Shown here: positions 1 to 10,232 of the stretch, in pieces
Layout: each line of letters opens with the position of its first letter
How positions within the stretch are numbered: the first letter of the stretch is position 1
NCBI GenBank assembly: GCA_008931825.1
Contig: QXVZ01008923.1
Span: 25,375-47,871, forward strand
DNA length: 22,497 nucleotides
DNA from: Phallusia fumigata
Lineage: Eukaryota; Chordata; Ascidiacea; Phlebobranchia; Ascidiidae
Reading direction: 5' to 3'
Position numbers and translations under genes: made by a program
The notes under the pieces: generated by a model
What the model was told of the DNA's origin: nothing
What the model saw: only the letters and a program-made list of their open reading frames with translations
Databases searched by the model: none

Positions 1-149
1 CCACTAGTCTGTCAACCTTTCTAACAACCCAGAACTTTTCTCGTTTGAAATTACAGATTTATTAGGATAATTAAACGACTCTCCTTAAAAAAAGTTGACA
101 CACACCTAGTAATATTGTACATGCCAAACAAACATATTTTGAATCCCAG

Positions 150-564
150 GTATAACATACAAGGCGCTACAGGTATTGACAACACAAGGTACGAGTTGTG
201 TCGCGTTGCAACTGACAAAGCCATCAGTGGAAAGATTGACCATCCCGCCGAAATTAAGCACCAGAGCTTTTACGTATTTTCATATTTCTTTGACCGCGCC
301 GTGGAAGCCAAACTGATTGACCCAAAGGAGGGTGGAGAACTCCAAGTAATAGATTACATTAACACTGCGAAGAAAATTTGTACCGACGATAGCTTTGATG
401 CTGAAAATCCATTCTTCTGTATGGACCTATGCATACTGTCTTCCTTCTTAGAGGTCGGATTTCAATTTAGCACAGACACCAGACTAATTTCGCGAAGGAC
501 AATTAATGACAAGGAAACAAGTTGGACTTTGGGGGCAACGTTTTTTCTAGACAAGAGAAAGTAG
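150..564 (+). CDS. Terminal exon of an ENTPD5/6-like nucleoside diphosphatase (gene copy 1, 5' part outside window)
   Basis: This is the last coding exon of an apyrase/CD39-family nucleotidase, which hydrolyses nucleoside di- and triphosphates in the secretory pathway or extracellularly. The acceptor AG at 148-149 is followed by 137 codons and a TAG at 562-564. The residues form the C-terminal apyrase lobe, with SFYVFSYFFDRAVEA matching the family's last conserved region and TSWTLGATFFLD matching the ENTPD5/6 C-terminal TSWALGA motif. There is no trailing membrane helix, as in ENTPD5/6 and unlike ENTPD1-3. The exon is nearly the same as 5232-5667, with 15 amino-acid differences, and it ends 7 residues earlier because the TCT codon there is TAG here. 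Positions 1-149 are the preceding intron, also recognisably related to the intron before 5232. Whether the rest of this copy is intact cannot be seen. Confidence 0.82.
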
Positions 565-2280
565 TGCTGCTAAAAGCTAAACAAATGTGTAAGTTGACGT
601 TAAAAATCAAGACTTTTAATGTATGCGTAACCTGTGCTGTTCATATTTGGTGAAGGGGTAAAGGCGTCGTTATTGTGGTTTGTGTGTTTACAAGTTTATT
701 GGCCCCTAACCAACGCAACAGTTTACCACGGTGGTAAATGACGACTTGCACCCGCACTTAGATAAGTATTTATTACATTTCACCGTGCCAAAGATATAGC
801 AATGTGTTGTCCGCACTGCAATGCGACCAGCTACAAGTCGGTTGTTTTCTCTTTTTAACCTTTCTCGAAAGCCCCTTGGCGTTGTATGGTTTTGTGAAAC
901 GGACAGGACGCATTAAAGATTTGAATCTACTTATATTTTTGATCTCACCTTGATGCACTTCTAGTGTTGTTTAACACAGATTTGTTGGATTTTTGACTAC
1001 CGCTTCGAAACTTTCATTTCTGACTAATTGTTTGCCAATCGTTTGACTTTTCTTCCCTTTTGTACGATGGCTAATATAAGTTTTTAGCTGCCAATGTAAC
1101 AATCTTAATTCGGTGCTAAAATGGTTATCTTGTGGAAATAGTTTGCCTGTTTTACCAATTGACCTAACAAATACATAAGATTGTCTTTTCACTTTTTAAC
1201 CCTTAGTAACAGATCTATGCATATCTCAACACTCTGAATCATTTCGCGACCAATCAGTTCAACAATACCAAGTTTGTTTTTAAAGTTGCCTTAAAATCAA
1301 CTGTAAATTTTTCACACAAATTTCAAGTTTGTTTTAGCTTCATTTTAACCTTGTGAAGTCTGTTACATCTGCACACACCGTTTTGTGAATTTTTTGTCAC
1401 AAGTATCATTTGTCAACATGTCGTGTACGATTTTCTATTATTCAGCAAACAACGTCAAAGTTGCTGACAACTGTTGCGCTACACCGCGCCATCGCGGCGA
1501 GTTACTGTCGTTTGTCCAAACGTTTTCGGATTCTTGAGTTTTTATATTTTTAGTATATCATGGCGTATGACGTTTTATATTACTCAAGCAATAAATGTGC
1601 GAGAGCCTTCTGTCGATGCTGCGATTACGAGATGGCGAAGGAGAGCATACGTTCGAGTCAAAAGTTTTTCATTAAATTCAAGCATTACACGGTATGATGG
1701 TGAAAAATGCTTTGAAAAAAGGTGGGCTTGATCGATGTCTCATGAATAAAATGCAAATGACAGTTTGTGATGTTTTTTTGGATTTGTCATGCCTGCCGCC
1801 TTGGGTGCTGCGATACAGAACTCTCAGTAAAAAGGTGATGCAAAACAAGAAGGGCCCGGAGCCTCTGTTTTAAACCATAACGGTCTGCAGGATTGTGTGC
1901 ACGACTTGGTGACCTTCCTGCACCAAACGAACTGGTTATGACGTTAGTTACTGAAACTTAGAGAGAGGATGTGCGCTGTGTTAGGCTACCTAAACTTTCT
2001 ATTCAAACACCCGCAGTGTTGTGTGTCGGTGTATGGAGGTTCAGTACGACGTGTCCACTGTTTCCACAATCCGCATTGCCAAAAAATTCAACTTTTCTAT
2101 CGCTTGTTTTCCATCGTCGCACGAACCAGAGTTACCTTCCACATGACCGAGAGTAACCTTGCAGCCTTGGAAATTGTGAAGTGAATTTCACTGCATAAAA
2201 TAATTTATGGCGGTTATTGCTAAGGGGTATTGTTTTGACAAAAAAATTGATCACAAAGGTCGTATAAAGCGCCAGGAAAA
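565..2280. repeat. 3' flank of ENTPD copy 1, first arm of a segmental tandem duplication
   Basis: There is no coding gene here that I can support. The stretch is collinear with about 5668-7695 downstream of ENTPD copy 2. Landmarks present in both include the TTCTATTATTCAGCAAACAAC block (about 1433 and 6571), the GGATTGTGTGCACGACTTGG block (about 1890 and 7256) and the CTATCGCTTGTTTTCCATCG block (about 2098 and 7459). Similarity fades near 2280. Short open frames such as 1969-2184 are not conserved in frame between the two copies, so they are unlikely to be coding. Confidence 0.7.
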
Positions 2281-3065
2281 CTATGTTTGGAAAGGCCATC
2301 ACACGCTACGCGTTAAACAACAGAAAATCAATATCGATACGCATCACTGAATCTTGACCACAACACGTTGTATTCTGATCCTGCGTATTAAATGATCACA
2401 AACTCCAGATACTCGTTGTTATTATCTCCACGTAACTTAGTATCTGTAGCATGTAGGTAAGCATTAAAACCAAAAAAACAGATGGAAAGATAGTGATACC
2501 GCATGTAAGTTGTAACGAATTTATTGAGCAAAGTTAGATATTATTGCAGGTACTAAGCGCTTGCCGCTTGTTTGTCTGTTTCTGTGTTTTTTATTTTTGC
2601 ATTCCTTTTGTTTGACATCATTATATGAGACTTTAAGAGAGTCTGCTCGAAGTTATTGTTAAAATTTTATTTTTTCAAAATGTGCCTGAATCTGAATGTT
2701 TTACAGAATCATCGTTAATTTTTTAACCAATTGAGACAGGAAAGAACGTGAACATATCCCTGATGATAAAGGTTAGTATTGCTTTTACAATATACAACAG
2801 ACATGTGTAAATATTTAGCACAATAAGAATAAAATATAGAATACCAGATAGATTTGTTTAGATCAAATTTAATTGTTCTCAGGGAATTCAGTTCTTTTAA
2901 AAATACAGCTGCTACTTAGATTGGCATGAAGATTTAAAAAAAAATTTCTGAAACAAACAAGCTCAGTTTTATTCCTATAAATTCCCAGCAAAAGTTTTTG
3001 TAGCTGATTTTTTTGGTTTATAGTGTGTGAAATTATCTAAGAAAATATTTTTTGCTTTTTAACAG
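2281..3065. other. AT-rich intergenic region upstream of ENTPD copy 2
   Basis: I see no gene, RNA or repeat here. The stretch is AT-rich and has many in-frame stops. A pyrimidine-rich run ending in AACAG at 3061-3065 could be a 3' splice site, making 3066-3174 a spliced 5' UTR. That is only a possibility from the sequence. Confidence 0.45.
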
Positions 3066-3174
3066 AACAGCCAAGATCAACATTAATTGCCATGAAATCA
3101 GCTGCAGTTTCAAATGGGTTTAAATCAAGTTATGGAAATAGATACAGTCCATTGAATAGACTGTACATCATACA

Positions 3175-5667
3175 ATGGCAGGCTGGCACTTATCTAGTGC
3201 ACTACTGATATTTATGTGCCTGGTAAAGTTGTATCTAGCATCGATGACCAAAGAACCAACAAATAACAACTTTGCTGAAACCTATTTTTTTCCAACTATA
3301 CCTGACAAAACTGGACCCAAAAAGTTTTTCAGCATCATGATAGATGCTGGCAGCACTGGATCAAGAGTTCATGTGTATGAGTTCAGTTCTGAGTCAGAAT
3401 CTGAAGTACCAACTTTGGTTGATGAGTTGTTTGAGCAGGTACGTAAATTAGTTTGGTAAATACTGCAGAAGTGTAAATTGCATAAATTTTGTGTCTCATG
3501 GAAGGTGCTTGCCAAAGCCTTGTGCAAAGTTAAGTAGTTTGCAAAATTTAAAAGCGAGCGTTAAAAAAATGTTTCTGTTACATCAGTTTTCATGAAGACC
3601 TTGCATCATACATAGCAGTAACATAAGTTCAAAGAAAAAAATTTGAAATTCTGTTTGAAATTAGAAATTGTGTTTAAGACCAACCGATCCCAGAAAACAC
3701 GAGTTAAAGACAAAGCATATTAAGCAAGAAGTCTGAACAAGTTATTTAAATTTACATGTGTAGTTACTACACTGCCAATCTGAACCTAGACGCTAAAATT
3801 ACAACAATGACATTGCTAAAAATATTAAGGTGAGACCTGGGCTTTCATCATTTGCTGACAACCCACTGGAAGGTGCAGCCAGTATAAAAACATTACTTGA
3901 CATTGCCAAGTCAAGGGTTCCACAATCCCAGTAAGTTTTGTTGCCATAAATTAGCTTAAAAACTCAATGCATACTGTTAATAAGATTTTTTTTCTTTACA
4001 TGTGTAATTTGAAAAACAACAATAGCATTTAAATCTAGTTCAGCCACACATCATTACTTTCATGCAGTTGGGGCACTACTACTCTTTCACTAAAGGCAAC
4101 GGCAGGCTTGAGGTTGCTACCTGTTGAACTAGCTGAAAACCTGTTGAATGAGGTGGAGAAGCTATTTCATCAATACCAGTTTGCTCTTGCTAAGTCTCCT
4201 GTTTCAGTCATGGATGGCACAGATGAGGGGATATGTGGTTGGATCAGTGTGAATTTTCTTCTAAAAAGGCTTGGTGAAAGTGATGGCAACCAATTAACAT
4301 TTGGATGCATTGATCTCGGAGGTTAATACTATTGTGATCTGTCTTGGCAGAAAAAATCTACTTATCTTTCTGATTTATACTAGCATCAAACTGCTTACAA
4401 ATTTTAGAGGAGAAGCTGGTCTGTTTGTAATTGTAACAGCAGAATATGCAATATGCATGGCATATTGAATTTGATTATATATTAGTTAAACAACTCTATT
4501 GCTTCTTAAACACAAAAAGCAAATAGTTTAGTAAAACTTATTTTTGAACATTACCATGATTAACATGTGCATACTAAAACATTGATACGCATGAAATTAC
4601 CAGTTTTGATTTGTAAGGGAAAAACTTGTATGTTTCAATTTGTCTTTGTTAAATCAGGTGGCTCAATGCAGATCACTTTTGCGTCGCATGAAATCAACAC
4701 AATCAACGACTCCAAGGAGAGCTTTTTTAGGGATGTCCCAGTTTTCAACAACAAAATAAAACTTTACACTCACAGCTATTTGGGATTTGGACTGTTGTCC
4801 ACCCGTGAAGCCAGCATGGGTGGACCAAGCCCCGAAAACCTCATAAGTGTGACAACTGCTTGTATGCCTGCTTCATACAATAGTGTTTGGAAAAATCGAG
4901 CAACGAAGTATGTAGGCCTATCTGCATTGTTTCATGGTCACCATCGTTTCGTTGTAGTATTGCTTATTGCAACTGTGCTGCTTCATATACGTCAGGCGGT
5001 GAATAACTTGGCGTTTACACATAAATTTCATTAAATGTTTAGTGTTGAGTAAAAGTTATGCTTTAGTGTATTTGAAGTGCCCAAACAACATGGTAGAAAT
5101 ATAACATGCTACAGGGTAGTTCAACGGATCTCCTTAAAAACAACACTACGTGGGAAAACTACATTTAACCCATTTTTGTAGCTAGTAGTTACATTGTACA
5201 CTTTTTTAAACCTACGTATTTTGAATCCTAGGTATAACATACAAGGCGCTACAGGTATTGACAACACAAGATACGAGTTGTGTCGCGTTGCAACTGACAA
5301 AGCCATCAGTGGAAAGATCGGCCATCCCGCCGAAATTAAGCACCAGAGTTTTTACGTACTTTCATATTTCTTTGACCGCGCGGTGCAAGCCGAACTTGTG
5401 GACCCAATTAAAGGTGGAGAACTGCAAGTAAAAGATTACATTAACACTGCGAAGAAAGTTTGTACCGACGTTGGCTTTGATGCTGAAAATCCTTTCTTTT
5501 GTATGGATTTTTGCATACTGTCCTCTTTCTTAGAGGTCGGATTTCAATTTAGCACAGACACCAGACTAATTTCGCGAAGGACAATTAATGGCAAGAAAAC
5601 AAGTTGGACTTTGGGGGCAACGTTTTTTCTTGACGAAAGAAAGTCTTGGTGCTACAGAGGTGAATAA
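3175..5667 (+). CDS. ENTPD5/6-like ectonucleoside diphosphohydrolase (gene copy 2, complete)
   Basis: The exons are 3175-3438, 3830-3930, 4068-4321, 4658-4907 and 5232-5667, with intron phases 0, 2, 1 and 2. They join to 435 codons including the stop, giving 434 aa; human ENTPD5 is about 430 aa. The ATG at 3175 follows an in-frame TAG at 3157. The protein has a hydrophobic N-terminus (about residues 7-22, signal or anchor) and apyrase conserved regions in order: DAGSTGSRVH (57-66), KATAGLRLLP (131-140), SVMDGTDEG (168-176, with the catalytic Glu at 175), DLGGGSMQ (204-211), and YVLSYFFD plus TSWTLGA in the last exon. The absence of a C-terminal membrane helix and the last-exon motifs place it with ENTPD5/6, which hydrolyse UDP/GDP in the ER and Golgi or are secreted. 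The exon 2 acceptor (TTAAG at 3825-3829) has a poor pyrimidine tract, but the joined reading VRPGLSSFA matches the family. It is the tandem paralogue of the 150-564 exon. Confidence 0.88.
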
Positions 5668-6990
5668 TAGAGCTGCTATCCTACGTTTCATGGATATGCT
5701 GTAAATCATGGTAAGTTATATTAAGCAGACAGTAAAATGCATTTGTAACATGGATTAAAGACATGTGCAATGCGTACTTTGGTGTTAAGCATCAAAGCTT
5801 TTTATGCATGTGTAACCTGCGCTGCCCATATTTGGTGGGAGTGATTGATGTGTTCGTTTTTTACAGTGTTTATTATGCACTAACTACCCAACGCAATGGT
5901 TTATCACGGTGGCCGATGATGGCTTATATGTGCACTTAGATAAGTATTTATTATATTCTGCCTAGCCAAAGATGTAGTTTTGTTCTGTGCGCACTGCCGT
6001 ATGACCACAAGTCTTCGGTCTTGTTTATATTTTTGAACCTTTCTTAAAAGCCATTTGTATTTGAACCGTATGCATAAAGATGTGAATCTACTCGTATTTT
6101 TAGCGTAAATGCACTTCTAGCTATTACTTTCAAGCGAGTGTTACAATAATAATTTTTGGTGCTAAAATTGTTATCTTGTTGCAATAGTTTTGTCGGTTGT
6201 GGTTTCACTTTACAACCTTTGTTGACAGATCTATAAAAATCTTCACACTGTAATCTAGTTAGCAACTAATCGGTTCAAAATGCCATTTCGCTAAGTGTGT
6301 GTGCAATGTCCACAGAGCCTTGTCAAACTATAAACGCCATGGCGCGCAATTCAAAAATGATAAATTTTTTTCTTTGAAGAATAGTTGTGATTGTGAAGAC
6401 AAACATTTTGTTGCAAAAGCTGCCTACAAATAAACCGTATCCTTTTAAAACAGATCTAAAGGTTTTTTAATTTTTTTAACTTTGAAGTTTATCGCATCTG
6501 CGTATTTTTCTCCAGCGTTTTGTGAAATTTTTTGACACAAAGATCCTTTGTCAAAATATGCTGTACGATATTCTATTATTCAGCAAACAACTTTAAAACT
6601 GCTGACAATGCCGCGTCATTGCTGCGAAGTACTCTTAATTGTTTGTCCAAATCATTTTCGGATTAGGTTTTTGTAACTGTTCCTATTTTTAGTGTATTGT
6701 GCAATAAATGTGCGTGAGACCTGTGTTGATACTGCAACTACTAGGTAGCGCTGGAGAGCCCAGTAAGTGTTGTCTTCTAGCCAAAATGGTAGCTTTTTTT
6801 CGTTTTACCCAGTGTTTTCTAACGGAGCTTCCGCGGCCAGATATAAAGGTAAATATTGCTTGCAAAAAAGACGGATTTGATTGATGTATATACCTAACAA
6901 ACAAAATGCAAAATGATGATTTACTTAATGTTGTCCTTTTTAGAATTGCCTGTATGTCACTTTAGGTGCCATAATACATAAACCTTAGGG

Positions 6991-7188
6991 CAGTGTTTCT
7001 CAAACTTTTTTAGCCCAAAGACCACTTTATCTTCGAATTTTTTCCACCAAAACAGAATTCCATTCTAACATGTTCTCAAAACAGGCGATTTTATTAACCC
7101 GTGCATGGTTTTAGTCATCTTTTCGCGGACCACTATGAGGGGACTGCGGACCACTAGTGGTCCGCGGACCACACTTTGAGAATCACTG
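6991..7188. mobile_element. Non-autonomous hAT-like MITE, 198 bp, with 8-bp target duplication
   Basis: The left end CAGTGTTTCTCAAACTTT and the inverted right end CAGTGATTCTCAAAGTGT are terminal inverted repeats differing at only a few positions. They resemble the CAGTGGTTCTCAAACTT ends of hAT/Charlie-type elements. The element is flanked by CCTTAGGG (6983-6990) and CCTTAGAG (7189-7196), an 8-bp duplication with one mismatch, which is the hAT target length. It has no coding capacity. The right half has nested copies of GCGGACCAC and a palindrome around CCACTAGTGG. The matching place in the other duplication arm (about 1825-1832) is an empty site. Confidence 0.85.
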
Positions 7189-7660
7189 CCTTAGAGGATA
7201 GCAAAAAACAAAAAAAGTTGGGGAACTACGCTGCTTCTACCGATTACTCTCTGCAGGATTGTGTGCACGACTTGGCGACTTTATTGAACATCACCAACTG
7301 ATTAGTGTAATGCGTTACCGAAACATGGAGACAAGATGTACATTGCACGACAGTTGCCTAAACTTTGCATTCAAACACCAGCAGTGTTGCGATGTGCGTC
7401 GGTTAATGGAGGTTCAGTCTACAGTTTCCACAATCCGCATCACTAGAGAATGCGAAGTTCCTATCGCTTGTTTTCCATCGTCGCATGAACCAGAATTACC
7501 TTCCATATGACCGAGAGTAACCTTGTAGCCTTGGAAATTTCAGTCTGGTTTATTTTGACTCAGCGCATGTCGGGCACTTCCGGTGGCTCGGGAATAAATA
7601 TTTCACTGCATCCAAAATAGCGCTAATATTGTTAAAGAGCTATTGTTTTTTCCAAAAACT

Positions 7661-7686
7661 AGGTCAGAAAGGTCGAATAAAGGTCG
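7661..7686 (+). promoter_or_regulatory. Three AGGTCR nuclear-receptor half-sites in tandem (DR3 then DR5)
   Basis: AGGTCA (7661-7666), AGGTCG (7670-7675) and AGGTCG (7681-7686) lie on one strand with spacers of 3 and 5 bases. The AGGTCA hexamer is the core half-site of nuclear receptors, and direct repeats spaced by 3 or 5 are used by VDR/PXR-like and RAR-like dimers. The site is about 2.5 kb upstream of the ABCG start codon. Function is not shown by the sequence, and two of the three half-sites deviate in the last base. Confidence 0.25.
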
Positions 7687-7695
7687 ATTTTAGCA

Positions 7696-10232
7696 GATGT
7701 ATAAATAATTTTGGCTAACCTGAAAGGGCGTTTGGCATCAACCATTCGCAGACGATATCAAAGGTCGGTGCAGCATGGGTATGAAATCACTAATCGTGAT
7801 CAGAACAAGGACTTGAAATTCTTGTTATTTGTTGCAAAACTACAGCACGTTTGGAAACAAATGCGAAACAGTAAACGTTCCATCGATTTGGTAAAAATCC
7901 ATTTGACTTCGCACTTGACGTCATTCCTGGAAAGAAGCTTTCGATCACGCAGCGAACGTCACATATTAGACTTGGGATTACAGAGGCCGCATTGTGATAA
8001 ACCAGTAACGTCAGGCCCATCATTTTCTCTTTAGTTGTCTGTGTATGTTATTCGTCACACCGATCATCTATTACCTTCAGTCATTACTTTTATTATCACG
8101 CCAATATGCTACTGTGTGTGATGTTTTGCTTAGTTGGTTTTTCTTGTCTGGTATTCAAGAGTTTAGTGTAAATGGTAACAAATCGGCGAAGGTGCGAAAG
8201 CCAGTTGTTGCGGTCGTCGCATTTACTTTACTTCGCGAGCGATAGAATTGTTGAGCGCAGTTTTAGTTGCGTTCCTTTCCTTTTTGCTGGCAACCGTTTG
8301 ATTTGCCATGCAGAGCCGGCAAAGAAAGGAAATTTCCAATGGAAAGAATTCAGCGCAGACCTAGAGCACATGACTTGAGCGCACGCTTTAAAAAGCTTTC
8401 GCACCGCACCAGCTCAACCAATCTACGTGTATTGATCGGCCAGACGAAATGGTGACAGAGGTGTGGAGACAGTGCACAATGCGTTTGTGAGAAAGACTGG
8501 CAGAATTTTAGATTGGTAAGAATATATTGCTAAAGTCGATACAAAAGGCGGAGCGATGTTTTAGGGTAGCAGACGCAAGAAAGTTGAAATACTACCATAC
8601 TTGATTTTTGGGATGTCACCACTAACGTAGTAAGCAGCTGCTACTTTCATGCGTGTGCCTTATAGTAAACGTTGAAAAACCGGTGAAGTGGTGGTAGTTG
8701 TATTTGCCGCAATCGGCTTTTGAACTTGTTACGTCCAGATCGCATTGACAATGAGTAGGTTTGAAGTTTTATTAAAGAAAATGTGCTGTTTAGTTTTTGA
8801 TTGCATTCGGTGAGTGTACATAACATCAAACGTTTAAGTTCAATTAGTATGACGATCAATAACGGCATCTCCGCTGTCTGTAGACAAACTAAATCGATTC
8901 CGGTCACAATTAAGGACGGTTTGTGATCGTACATCGCGGTTGGTCTTTGCCAAGTTTGGTTTACTTCACATATGATATGTTAATCGTTCTACTGTGCAAG
9001 GTTTTGTGTAGGTTATTATTGACACACGGTGGTTGAACAAACCGGACGCAGTCTGTTTTTAAATATAATGAAAAATAAACACTTATTGAACGCTAGGACT
9101 AAGTTACTGACCCAGTGAAGGGGGTTTTATAGAGCGAAGAGAGGTATAGTAAATTTAACTATAATTAACCTAACAATTATCCTTTCAGCTAATTCGCACC
9201 CCTGGTTACAAGCAAGTCCCCAACTAAAGAAAACTTTACGCTTCACCGCTCCTCACTCGTGGATCCGTTTTTATATTTTCGGTGGTTCGAATAATAATGC
9301 ACATATACAATGAACTGCTAATAAATATTAGCAACCATGATTTGCTGTAATTTTTTTTGGATAAAATGTAAACAGCATACCAAAACAGTGTCAGAAATAT
9401 CCACATACTGAGTTTATGTATTTTGTAGACTCGCCTGAATTATTTATATTGCCTGTATTTGGGTACAGGATGCCGCGTCGGTTGGAAAAGCTAGCTTGTA
9501 TGTACTACAGCCAGCAATATAGCTTTTATCAGGCGTAATATTAGTTTTATCATTGTTTGAGGCGGTCAGGGCGATGTGGTAATGTCTGCGTTAATTTGCA
9601 GAATGCGAACAATAGTTGATTTACAAGTACAAGTTTCTTGTCTCATGCCGATAAGTTTTATCAGTTCGTGCTAACCTCTGTAATATAGTCTGACACGAAA
9701 CGTTATGTGAAAAGTTCGGAATTTATTGACTGCAAACCATCGTTTGTCACACACTTGCACAACAAATGTTGTCCTATGTGCTTTGTTACTGTGGTGAACA
9801 GCATCAGTTTACGTGGTTATGTGGTGGGGTGAGCTGCCAAACGTTATGAAAAGAATTCATCACGGCTTAAACAATACCTTGGGTTGAAAACAGCATATTG
9901 TTGTCTGTAATGCAAGGGTTCTTGAAAGAAACTTGTGTGAATAGGACCATAAAACGTTTACGGTATTTTTTACCTGTAATATGTGTATGGGAGACGACCG
10001 CAAATGACGGTGGTCAGACGTTTTATAAATATCACCTAGACATTTCCAGTTCACGATATAACAGTTCTGCCTCAGATTGCAACATGTTATCTTAATCAGT
10101 ACCCAATGTAACTGTTCAAAGAGAATTTATTTTCATTTCAAGGCATTGTGAAAAGTCGATAATAACACAACTAGGGCAAAGGCAATCCAAGTTTTGTATT
10201 GCTTCCGAAACCACTGTTGTAACATTTCTACA
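7696..10232. other. Intergenic region upstream of the ABCG gene, no gene recognised
   Basis: No exon with recognisable protein similarity was found on either strand. The 107-codon open frame at 7711-8034 has no ATG and is also open on the other strand, so I treat it as chance. The GC-richer stretch at about 8160-8515 ends in a good donor (GATTG/GTAAGAATA at 8511-8520), and an acceptor-like TTTCATTTCAAG ends at 10142. Together these could mark a spliced 5' UTR of the ABCG gene, but this is inference. An imperfect inverted repeat around CATAAAACGT (about 9949) and ACGTTTTATA (about 10018) was also seen. Confidence 0.4.

Larger units (their letters stand above)
5668..7695. repeat. 3' flank of ENTPD copy 2, second arm of the segmental tandem duplication
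   Basis: This region contains the 3' UTR and downstream flank of ENTPD copy 2 (an ATTAAA at about 5753 is a possible poly(A) signal). It is collinear with 565-2280. It is longer than copy 1, mainly because of a 198-bp transposon at 6991-7188 and an extra segment at about 7541-7593 that contains GACTCAGCGCATGTCGGGCA. The open frames in it are short and not shared with the other arm, so I do not call a gene. Confidence 0.7.

Noticed and set aside
1969-2184. Open frames in the 3' flank of ENTPD copy 1 that looked like transposase remnants
   Set aside because: The matching segment in copy 2 (7330-7510) has frame breaks and different frames, so there is no protein-level conservation, and no transposase motif was recognised.
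7711-8034. 107-codon open frame, basic, upstream of ABCG
   Set aside because: It has no ATG start, no recognisable motif, and is open on the opposite strand too; no splice sites make it a convincing exon.
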